Shown piece by piece: positions 18,901 through 25,763 of a DNA stretch of 64,000 nucleotides. The translations under genes were made by a program, and so were the position numbers. The notes under the pieces were generated by a model, which was not told where the DNA came from, did not search any database, and saw nothing but the letters and a program-made list of their open reading frames with translations. Positions within the stretch are counted from its first letter, which is position 1. Each line of letters begins with the position of its first letter. Where the stretch lies: NCBI GenBank assembly GCA_945861385.1, contig CAMAUI010000005.1, forward strand, positions 1 through 64,000. The letters run 5' to 3'. This DNA comes from Prosthecobacter debontii. Lineage in GTDB: Bacteria > Verrucomicrobiota > Verrucomicrobiia > Chthoniobacterales > Chthoniobacteraceae.

Positions 18901-21900
18901 TCTGCGGCGTGGATGCTTGGGCACCCGCGTAAGCTGCGGTGTTCCCGGCTACGGCCAGGTCAAAGAACGCATACGCCGAATTCAGCAGCGTGCCCATTGT
19001 CGCAGGCGCGTTTGGGTTGGAGATGTCCACGATTCGGACTCCCCCATTCCCAAGGCACAAGTAGGCGCGATTGTTTGAGAGTGTGATATTCACGGCTTGC
19101 GTCGTCGGGACCGAGTTGCTCGCGATGATGCTCGGCAGAGCGGGGTTCGCAGCGTCAATCACCCGCAGTCCACCCCCAAGCTGATTATCCACTACGAATG
19201 CTTTGTTGGACGATGCCTCCAATTTATGCGTGATGCTCAAGCCCGGAAAATATGCACCACGCATGACCGGAATCGAAGGATTGGAAATGTCCGCGATTTT
19301 CAGCCCTGTGGAGTCCGCAGCGAAAACCAACGAACCTGCACCCGCGATTTGCCCGACTCCCTGCAAATTGCCCGGCGGAAACGGAATCGAATTGCTTGGG
19401 TTCGTCGGATTGGAAATGTCGTAAGCCCAAGCAGAGCCGGAATTGGAGCCCACATACAGCCGGTTTCCCGTCACGGAAATCGCTGGAGCGGATGATGTTC
19501 CCCACGCGGACATCAACCCCACCAACGACGGAGCCGCAGGGTCGGTGACGTTGATGATCTTCACGCCGTCGCCAATATCGCCACCGACGTATGCGTAGTT
19601 GCCGGAGACTGCGATGCTGTATGCGTAGGTTCCGGTGGCGATCTTTATCCCGAGAACTGGATTCGCAGGGTCGCTCACGTTCACGACTTGAAAGCCGTTT
19701 TCGCCATCGGCGATGAGGGCGAAGACGCCGTTTGGACGTGTCACTACTTCAACTTTCAACGCCCTTCCGGGCGTATCGGTTCCGCCGACCCGCGTGAGAG
19801 CATCCGGGTTCGACAGGTCGAGAATTTGCAGCCCGGCAGCACCATCCGCTACGTAGGCTCTCCCGCCCACGACGGTCACTCCTCTTGTGTCACCCGGAGT
19901 GTCGAAAAAACTGCGAATCGAGGGAGCGGATGGCGTCGAGACATTCACGACCTGAATCCCGGACTCCAGATTCGCCACGTATGCGTTTCCCGACACGATG
20001 GAAATGTCGCCGACCATTCCCGGAAGCCCGATCCGCCCGACCGGCGATGGGGATGCGGGATTTGAAATGTTGATGCCGACAAGCCCGGAGCCTTCGCCGA
20101 TCCACGCGAGGCTGCCTGCGAGTTCAACCGCTGTCACCGAGCCGCCGATCTGCCCCATGAGTTCGAGATTCATTCCTCTCGGAACCGCATACGTGAATCC
20201 ATTGGGGATGCTCGCGCTGCTTCCGCCGCTCGTCACCGCGACACTCACCGTGCCATACGACGCACGGGCAGGCGTCGTGGCAATGATGCGCCCGGGGCTG
20301 AGGACAGTGACGCTCGTTGCCGTCGTGCTCCCAAACTTCACCGTGGTATCGGGCGCGAAATTCACGCCATCAATGGTAACACTGGTTCCGCCCTCCAGCG
20401 GGCCATTTGGAGGCGATACCGATGCAATGGCGGGCTGTCCCAAAGCCGGGCCATAGCTGCCGATGGAGTGCGATGTGCCGCCAGCAGAGACGGAGACATT
20501 TTGCCCGGAAGGCGCGGCCCATCCGGCCACGGCTTTGTATTCCACCAAGTGCAAACCAGGTGCGACATTCACGGCGGTCGCCGAGTTTTGCCATGCGCCT
20601 GCGTCCACCCGCCACTGTGCCCCGGCAGCAATCGCGCCCTGCGGCTGGAGCGATACCTGCAAAAGCCCCGTTTGCTGGCTGTAAGGCACCGTCAAAGTTG
20701 TCGTTGCCCCTGTGGCCACGACCGCGTTCCGAGTGAAGGGAGAAAACCAGCCGGGCGTTTCCTTGAAAAAGATAGTTCTGTCGCCATTGCTGTGTGCCTG
20801 AACGGTCGCACCGCTGTTTTGCCAAGGCCCGTCCTCGATTCGCCATTGAGCACCTGCCGCGACAGCGCCAGCAGGCTCGATGTTGACCTGAACAAAACCC
20901 GCCGGTGGCCCGGTGACGAATACGGCGTTCACCGCCTTGTCCCGATCCATGGTGACGGAAATCTGAGTTTCAGCGCCGCTCGCCGCACCGCTCCAATTTG
21001 AGAAACGGAAGCCGTCCGCCGGGATCGCTTGAAGCACGACTCTCGTGCCTACGGTGTAAACTGGCAGGTCGGGAATCCGCCGAACCGTCCCGTTGCTGCC
21101 GCCCGTAGTGAGCCGATAGGTTTCTCCCGCCACGGCATTTCGAACCGTGATGTCAAAAAACGCCTGCTTGGTGATTCCTCCCGCAGCGAAAGTTGCCTCA
21201 ATCGTGGCGGGAGAATCCGCAGTGACGGAGGCGGCGTTCAAAACTCCCGCTTGGGAAATGGCCGCGGGAGCACCGAAATTCAGATTCCACTGAGCGGCCA
21301 CACTCTGAGTCCCGCCGTCTGAAAACGTCGCAGTCGCCACGTATTGAGCTGAAAGCCCTTCATTCACGCTCGCCGGTCCCGTGATGACCAACTGTTGCAA
21401 CGTCCGGCTCGGCGGCGGTACATTTGAATAAACCGCAGTGAGGGTTTGCGCGGCGTCCATGGTGACGTTGGCGAGGTCGTCGAAGTCGTAATCCACGCCG
21501 TCGAGCTGCCATTTTTGAAAAATCTGCCCTCCTGCGAGAGTGCGCGGGCAGGTGACGGTGACGACGGTGCCAGCAGCAAAGGAGCGACTGGTGGGCGTGG
21601 TGGCGCCGACGTAGCCGCCCGTGCCGAGCATGCTGGCGACGGAGACGCCGCTGGCGGGATTCGAGGAGGCGATGGTGAGCGCGTAGCTGGTGCCCGCCGC
21701 AGCGAAGGTGGTGGCGCTGGCTTCGCCGGAGTAGGCGGAGTCGCCGGTGCCGTTAAAGGCGCGGATGCGGTAGAAGTAGGTGGTGCCCGCGGAGAGACCG
21801 GCGGTGTTCGAGAAGGCGGTGCTGTTCGCGGAGGCGGCGGTGGTAATGTCGGCGAAGGTGCCGGTGGCGGTGCGGCGCTGGAGGCGGAAGCCGGTTTCAT

Positions 21901-23632
21901 TATTCGATTTGTCCAGCCACTGGAGATTGATTTGCGAGGCGGAGACGGCGGTGGCGCTGAGGTTTGTGGGCGCGGCGGGGACGGTTGCCGGGGGATTCAC
22001 GACGTGCGGGGTGTTATTCCCGATGGCAACGGAGGTGGTTCGCGCGTAGCCGGCATCGGTTTTTGCGACGAGGCGGTAGAATTTCTTCGGCCCGTTCACC
22101 ACTGCCGCGCTGAGCGCGACAGTCGGGGACGTGGAGAAGTCGGCACCGTCGAGCGGATCGAACTGAGTGCCGTTGGCCGAAACCTCCCAACGATATTTCA
22201 TGACGACTTCGGGAATCGAAACAGGGCCGTAGCGCCGCGTGTAGGCCAGGCCGGAGAGCGTTCTTCCTCCCGTCTGCGCGTTCACCGTCACCAGCGGGTT
22301 CGTATAATACATGACCGGCTCATTGTTGAACATGCTCGCGAACCATCCATCGCCTGTGTGTGTCGGCAATGTCCCTCCGCGCAACGTGGCGATCCCCTCC
22401 AAGGTGTCTGCGTAGAAAATGATCGGCCCGCTGTGTGGATCGTATCGGTCATCGTTTGAAGTCTGCCCGATTTTCAAATCCACCCGCGTATTCCAATCGC
22501 GATCCGTCCCGCGCCAGCCGAACACCTCTTGTGTGCCAATAGCGCCGAGATTGCCGCTGATCACCGCCGCCGAGTAGTAGTTTTCCAGTCGGAATAAAGT
22601 CTCTGATGTCGCACCGTAGAAGTCGTTGATTTGGCTCATTTCGGCGGTGGACAGAACACTGTTCACACCGACAGCGACTTCGGGAATGAACGGGTCGAGC
22701 AACGTGACCTGCACTTTCAGTTCCGAATTTGTGAGGCCGTCCTTGTGGGCGCGGAGCAGGTATTTTGCGACGCTGCGCGCAGCCCAGCTCCCGGCGCTAT
22801 GGGCGATGACGTGTACGCTCCGTAGTTTGCCATTCGCGCCGCCTGTTATCCCGAGCAGACGTTCCCCCAGGTGGTAGCCGTGATAGCGGGCGATTTCGGC
22901 AGTTTGAGTTGGTACTGCAACGAGCGTGGCATCGAGTCCTTCGCGCGTGTCAGCGTCCTTCTCCCAGTGATACGGGACGATTTTCCAATCGGCTGGTTGT
23001 GCCGCATCGAGCTCGTCGTCTATCAGCGTTGCAAGACGGTCGAGCGCGGAGTCGTCATCGTAAGCGTCGCTGTCGTTGCCGCCAGTCACCCCCTGCGGCT
23101 GCCAGCCGTGAATCATGATCACGACTTTCTCGGTGTTGGAAGGGAGTGTGTTTCCGCCGCGTTGTTCTAGTGCCATCGGGTAATGCGCTACGCGCATCAG
23201 TCGCCAGTCTCCTTGGCTCGTATGGAATCGGGCCTGCCAGTCGAGTTGAATGCCGAGTGCTTCGCTGGGCGTGGAAAAGTCAGCGTCTGCCGGGAGGGCA
23301 ATCACGTCGGAATCGTTCTTCAGCAGGAAAAGCCGATTTTCAGAAACCGGCGTCTGATCGTACGGCGGAGCATCAGCAAGGGGGGCTTCCTCAGTGAGCC
23401 AAGTGTAGCCGAGTTCGAGATAGTCGTCTGATGAAAACGATGTCCCACGATCCATCATGTTACCAAAGCGTGTGAAACCGTACGTCGGCGAGTAAAGGTG
23501 TGGTTCGATGTCCGTGATCCCGTAAGGCGCAGATGCGTTCGCGGGATTGAACGGGCGATATGACTGCGCGTGCATAGCGAGAGGCGCGAGCAACGAGAGG
23601 AGCAACGCAAGGAGGTGCCGGGTGGTTTTCAT
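15974..23632 (-). CDS. Giant secreted multidomain protein: lipase-like alpha/beta hydrolase, FN3, IPT/TIG, LVIVD propellers, Ig-like repeats
   Basis: 2,552 residues from the ATG giving a strong signal peptide (RHLLALLLSLLAPLAMHA). In order: a lipase-like alpha/beta hydrolase region (about 60-420) with VVIMIHGW (oxyanion) and VIAHSAGSW (nucleophile Ser near 278); a fibronectin type III domain (about 552-640); a divergent InlB-like repeat, an Ig-like region, a second InlB-like repeat, and two 'GAQWR' repeats (to about 1065); an IPT/TIG domain (about 1069-1150); 14 LVIVD-type repeats (about 1154-1760), enough for two seven-bladed propellers; four Ig-like 'GxNxITVTAxDxxGN' repeats (about 1765-2060); and a C-terminal region (2060-2552) with another InlB-like unit and the duplicated beta-rich domain common at the ends of Verrucomicrobia exported proteins. 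It is probably secreted or surface bound; the ligand is unknown. Confidence 0.9.
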   Translation of the reverse strand: MKTTRHLLALLLSLLAPLAMHAQSYRPFNPANASAPYGITDIEPHLYSPTYGFTRFGNMMDRGTSFSSDDYLELGYTWLTEEAPLADAPPYDQTPVSENRLFLLKNDSDVIALPADADFSTPSEALGIQLDWQARFHTSQGDWRLMRVAHYPMALEQRGGNTLPSNTEKVVIMIHGWQPQGVTGGNDSDAYDDDSALDRLATLIDDELDAAQPADWKIVPYHWEKDADTREGLDATLVAVPTQTAEIARYHGYHLGERLLGITGGANGKLRSVHVIAHSAGSWAARSVAKYLLRAHKDGLTNSELKVQVTLLDPFIPEVAVGVNSVLSTAEMSQINDFYGATSETLFRLENYYSAAVISGNLGAIGTQEVFGWRGTDRDWNTRVDLKIGQTSNDDRYDPHSGPIIFYADTLEGIATLRGGTLPTHTGDGWFASMFNNEPVMYYTNPLVTVNAQTGGRTLSGLAYTRRYGPVSIPEVVMKYRWEVSANGTQFDPLDGADFSTSPTVALSAAVVNGPKKFYRLVAKTDAGYARTTSVAIGNNTPHVVNPPATVPAAPTNLSATAVSASQINLQWLDKSNNETGFRLQRRTATGTFADITTAASANSTAFSNTAGLSAGTTYFYRIRAFNGTGDSAYSGEASATTFAAAGTSYALTIASSNPASGVSVASMLGTGGYVGATTPTSRSFAAGTVVTVTCPRTLAGGQIFQKWQLDGVDYDFDDLANVTMDAAQTLTAVYSNVPPPSRTLQQLVITGPASVNEGLSAQYVATATFSDGGTQSVAAQWNLNFGAPAAISQAGVLNAASVTADSPATIEATFAAGGITKQAFFDITVRNAVAGETYRLTTGGSNGTVRRIPDLPVYTVGTRVVLQAIPADGFRFSNWSGAASGAETQISVTMDRDKAVNAVFVTGPPAGFVQVNIEPAGAVAAGAQWRIEDGPWQNSGATVQAHSNGDRTIFFKETPGWFSPFTRNAVVATGATTTLTVPYSQQTGLLQVSLQPQGAIAAGAQWRVDAGAWQNSATAVNVAPGLHLVEYKAVAGWAAPSGQNVSVSAGGTSHSIGSYGPALGQPAIASVSPPNGPLEGGTSVTIDGVNFAPDTTVKFGSTTATSVTVLSPGRIIATTPARASYGTVSVAVTSGGSSASIPNGFTYAVPRGMNLELMGQIGGSVTAVELAGSLAWIGEGSGLVGINISNPASPSPVGRIGLPGMVGDISIVSGNAYVANLESGIQVVNVSTPSAPSIRSFFDTPGDTRGVTVVGGRAYVADGAAGLQILDLSNPDALTRVGGTDTPGRALKVEVVTRPNGVFALIADGENGFQVVNVSDPANPVLGIKIATGTYAYSIAVSGNYAYVGGDIGDGVKIINVTDPAAPSLVGLMSAWGTSSAPAISVTGNRLYVGSNSGSAWAYDISNPTNPSNSIPFPPGNLQGVGQIAGAGSLVFAADSTGLKIADISNPSIPVMRGAYFPGLSITHKLEASSNKAFVVDNQLGGGLRVIDAANPALPSIIASNSVPTTQAVNITLSNNRAYLCLGNGGVRIVDISNPNAPATMGTLLNSAYAFFDLAVAGNTAAYAGAQASTPQKGRMGLIDVTNGAAAALRGQLDIGPDNDPRYGQGIAIRGNLAFVANHDFGLRVVDISNVNAPALLGTVAAPLARSVALSDDGTKAFLACYDGLRVVDVQNPNAPTVLGTATTGAICMDVVQSGGLVFVAASTQGILVFDVSDPSNPVVVASYDTAWSASGVSVESDVVYACDSIGGLVLLRLKDTQSPQAIITNPVFAQTFTTIQGTITVGGTAADNKTVAQVFWSNDRGGSGAASGTTDWTISNITLIPGANVITVTAQDIDGNRTSDAITVTYQVPDTTAPIVQIGSPAAVESFKTSDSSISLSGSSADDVAITEVVWQNSRGDSGAATGLESWIVPAVSLSDGPNQITVTARDAAGNSASSSITIIKMPPDTIPPTVVIEFPTLDVNLHSTDAVVSLHGVAADENSEANVTWANSRGGSGEATGTRAWHINSIILQPGVNVITVTAEDAAGNVATDTLAVTFAPTGSDPARPALAVQTPAAKPLVTEQNHIACAGQASGGSAIAEVVVQVNGGPWLGATDTANWTADVVLTPGLNVIRFKAIDVTGRESLAVERSVTYRKLAPLALTTLGEGKAALLGNPLLTALEVGKLYTADAKPTKGWIFAGWEGAVVSNSKRVSFVMEEGATLTAVFVENPYDDIAATYRGLVRAEPLAHSTSGHALVTLTKSGAFTAQFIIGGKRLALRGAFDGTGSFLGRLKAGKAQTFDVLLALDPAAADAPITGLLSDGTATLALNAWPVTKFDRITGTPLAGAYTVAIEPTGDAGAPIGYGTGRMIVGKTGTVSVAARLANGTRTAFASAITAGNRAPIYDAMDAGESSFSAPLVFADKPDSDADAIAFWSSARVRTNAYPFDPFTSEPRLLAQRYTAPAKNERALTSLDATNGTATLTLDDGTAPLTQTLTLGTDNKLTFGSPLLSGFKMTLTPARGEFTGSLLLPANGKPATFSGVLLEKSGEGVGLLLTPDAEMAVMLRP

Positions 23633-23758
23633 GCGGGGGCGAGTGAAGCAGCGCGGTGCCGGGGCGCAACGGGAAAGACGGGAGTTCACGCACCAATGGG
23701 CCGTGTCGCGATTCGCCGGACCACGCCTTGATGGGGCGTGACTGCGCGCGGCGGGAAG

Positions 23759-23863
23759 GTGACATCCCGACTAATCGGGATCCCGGCTGTGATGACGGTG
23801 TGCAGACGGGGCGCGCGGTCTTGCTAGCGGGCGATTCACACAGGCGGGGACGCGCTGTGTCAC
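23759..23863. repeat. Palindromic repeats upstream of the giant gene
   Basis: The stretch 23759-23791 is, in reverse complement, nearly the same as 15913-15945, including the ATCCCGA/TCGGGAT hairpin. A second unit (23837-23863) reads in reverse complement GTGACACAGCGCGTCCCCGC and belongs to the same family as 34-119 and 15848-15871. The two ends of the giant gene thus carry inverted copies. The rest of 23633-23865 shows no gene; it must hold the promoter of the giant gene, which I could not pick out. Confidence 0.8.
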
Positions 23864-23865
23864 TT

Positions 23866-24287
23866 TCAGTCGAGCCAGTTTTCCACGCGGAGGCCGGGGA
23901 TTTTCTCGAAGTCCACGAGGTTGCGCGTGAGGAGCGTCGCGTCGTGGGCGATGCAGATGGCGGCGATTTTCATGCCCATCGTGCCGGTGCGGAGACGGAG
24001 GCGTTGCAACGCGGCAAGGCGGGTGGCTGCCTCGTCGTCGAAGGGAAGGATGGTGAGCTTCGGAAAGCCGAGGAGGCTGTGCAGGAATCTACGATAACCG
24101 AAAACTTGCCGCGCCCGGCTGGTTCGCGGTTGATGGCGGCCCGCCAGCCCTGCGTGATTTCCTGCGGCGTAATGACGGTGATGAAGAAGTCCGCGTCCCG
24201 CCCGGCAGCACGCCTGCGAAGCACGCGCGCCATTTCCTGACCTGCGGCGAGGGCGACGTAGTGGTTGGTGTCGAGGACGACGAACAC
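23866..24287 (-). pseudogene. PIN-domain (VapC-like) toxin gene interrupted by a frameshift
   Basis: The N-terminal half reads from GTG 24287 as MFVVLDTNHYVALAAGQEMARVL, the start of a PIN nuclease with the first catalytic Asp (LDTN), and ITVITPQEITQGW. The C-terminal half is intact but in another frame: RRFLHSLLGFPKLTILPFDDEAA, then GTMGMKIAAICIAHDATLLTRNLVDFEKIPG, which carries the later acidic residues and the TRNxxDF motif. The frames join near 24100, at a TTTT run, where one missing base would restore a single 140-residue protein. It is either a real inactivating mutation or a sequencing indel. The antitoxin gene lies 3 bases upstream. Confidence 0.8.
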
Positions 24288-24290
24288 GGG

Positions 24291-24488
24291 TTACCGGCCC
24301 TCTGCGTTGGCCTTTGCCCGCCACTCAGCGCCGAGGCGGACGGCATCGCGGAAAAGCTCGTCGTCTTCCTCCCAGCCGATGATCTCGCGCCACGCGCCTT
24401 TCGGTTCCCGCTCGAACGTCGCCGCCTCGACGGCTTCCAGTCGGCGCTCGAGGTCGGTCAGCTTTTGCTCAATCTTCTCCGTGCTCAT
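24291..24488 (-). CDS. Small antitoxin-like protein partnered with the PIN gene
   Basis: 65 residues: MSTEKIEQKLTDLERRLEAVE, a short coiled-coil with heptad leucines, followed by REPKGAWREIIGWEEDDELFRDAVRLG. This helix-plus-acidic-tail pattern is usual for the antitoxins paired with PIN ribonucleases, where the tail occludes the active site. It ends 3 bases before the GTG start of the PIN gene. Because the toxin frame is broken, this gene may persist without a functional partner. Confidence 0.78.
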   Translation of the reverse strand: MSTEKIEQKLTDLERRLEAVEAATFEREPKGAWREIIGWEEDDELFRDAVRLGAEWRAKANAEGR

Positions 24489-24665
24489 GTGCGGGGGATG
24501 CCTGCGGAGAGCGAAGCGCGCAAACAGGATTTCCAGCGCGGGCTGTCGCAGCCGGCTCCGGTGGCGAAGTGCCAGATCCCCGGCTGGGACATCGGGAGCG
24601 ACACCACCGCGAAAATCGAGGGCCAAGCGCGGTGGGTTGACGACGCGGAACTCGTCCTCATCGCC
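24489..24665 (+). other. Unassigned spacer fused to the folK fragment
   Basis: An ATG at 24498 opens a frame that runs through this stretch into the folK fragment (stop at 24887), giving a potential 129-residue chimeric protein whose first 56 residues match no family I recognise. I see no conserved motif and take it as junction debris between the antitoxin gene and the partial folK copy. Confidence 0.4.
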
Positions 24666-24887
24666 CGCACCCTCGACCTCGATATCCTCTACATCGGCGA
24701 TTTCAGCGTGTCCTCGGGCGCCATCATCATTCCACATCCGCGGATGCACGAGCGCCGGTTTGTCCTCCGGCCACTCGCAGAAATCCGTCTCGCCCTCATC
24801 CTGCCAGGGCAGACCGAATCGGTCGCCGCCCTGCTCGCGAAACTTGCGGACCGATCCGGCGTCGAAGTCTTCGCGGAAGATTGGTGA
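24666..24887 (+). pseudogene. folK: Partial second copy of folK (3' end only)
   Basis: These 222 bases align without gaps to the last 222 bases of the complete folK at 15613-15834, with about 30 differences counted by eye (near 86% identity). The copy starts exactly at the RTLDLDILYIGD motif and keeps the frame to the stop, so it encodes the C-terminal 73 residues but lacks the pterin-binding N-terminus. It lies 48 bases upstream of panB, the place where an intact folK would be expected in a folK-panB arrangement. A nonfunctional remnant is most likely. Confidence 0.88.
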
Positions 24888-24891
24888 TGCA

Positions 24892-24912
24892 GCGCAAGCT
24901 GGCAGCTTGCGC
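24892..24912. repeat. Short perfect palindrome after the folK fragment
   Basis: Ten-base arms GCGCAAGCTG and CAGCTTGCGC with a one-base centre, starting 4 bases after the stop of the partial folK. No T-run follows. Both folK 3' ends are thus followed by palindromic elements. Confidence 0.8.
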
Positions 24913-24935
24913 CACGGGGGCTTCGCAGCCATCAC

Positions 24936-25763
24936 ATGCCACGCCCAATGACCGACCGCATCGCCAGCTTCCAATCCGCCAGGGCACGCCGCGAATCCAT
25001 CGCCGTGCTCACGGCCTACGATTATCCGTCCGCGCGGCTGCTGGCGGAAAGCGGCGTGGATGTGCTGCTCGTCGGCGATTCACTCGGGATGGTCGTGCTC
25101 GGTTACCCCGACACCACGCTCGTGACGATGGAGGAAATGCTCCACCACACCCGCGCCGTCGCCCGCGGCTCGCGCGATGCGGGCGGGCGCGCGCTCATCA
25201 TCGCGGATCTGCCGTTTGGCAGCGACGAGTCGCCGAGGACGAGCGTGCGGGACGGGCTGCACCTGCTTGATGCGGGCGCACACGCGGTAAAACTCGAAGG
25301 CGGCGCCGATCACGCCGCGCATGTCGCCGCGCTCACCGAGGCAGGCGTGCCGGCGATGAGCCACATCGGCATGCAGCCGCAGCGCGTCCGCATCGAGGGC
25401 GGCTACAAAATCAAAGGCAAGACTCCCCAGCAGGCTGCCGCGCTTCTGGCCGACGCCGATGCCCTGGAAAAAGCGGGCGCATTCGGCCTGCTGCTCGAAC
25501 TCGTCGTCCCCGCGGTCGCAAAAGAAATCACCGCGCGTGTGAAAATCCCGACCATCGGCATCGGCTCAGGCCCGGATTGCGACGGGCAGGTGCTGGTGAC
25601 TCACGACGTCATCGGCCTTTTCCCGTGGTTCAAGCCGAAGTTTGCGCAGCAGCGCGCGTTCACCGCGGACGAAATCCGCCGCGCCGCACGCGAGTTCGTC
25701 GCAGCGACAAAGTCCGGCACGCCGGCCACGCTCACAACCCCTTCACCCGGATCCACGTCGTGA
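24936..25763 (+). CDS. panB: 3-methyl-2-oxobutanoate hydroxymethyltransferase
   Basis: 275 residues (an ATG at 24948 giving MTDRIASFQSARA is an equally good start). It adds a hydroxymethyl group from methylene-THF to alpha-ketoisovalerate in pantothenate synthesis. The marks are LTAYDYPSARLLAESGVD, LVGDSLGMVVLGYPDTTLVT (metal-binding Asp), KLEGG, VPAMSHIGMQPQ, the catalytic Glu in LLELVVP, and IGIGSGPDCDGQVLVTHD. Panthothenate supplies the CoA whose phosphopantetheine arm the NRPS/PKS carriers need, though that is not a specific link. The 3' end overlaps the convergent pbpC gene by 32 bases. Confidence 0.96.
   Translation: MPRPMTDRIASFQSARARRESIAVLTAYDYPSARLLAESGVDVLLVGDSLGMVVLGYPDTTLVTMEEMLHHTRAVARGSRDAGGRALIIADLPFGSDESPRTSVRDGLHLLDAGAHAVKLEGGADHAAHVAALTEAGVPAMSHIGMQPQRVRIEGGYKIKGKTPQQAAALLADADALEKAGAFGLLLELVVPAVAKEITARVKIPTIGIGSGPDCDGQVLVTHDVIGLFPWFKPKFAQQRAFTADEIRRAAREFVAATKSGTPATLTTPSPGSTS

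Noticed and set aside
15835-24935. Insertion sequence or integrative element
   Set aside because: No transposase, integrase or tRNA attachment site was found; only repeats and a folK duplication suggest insertion.
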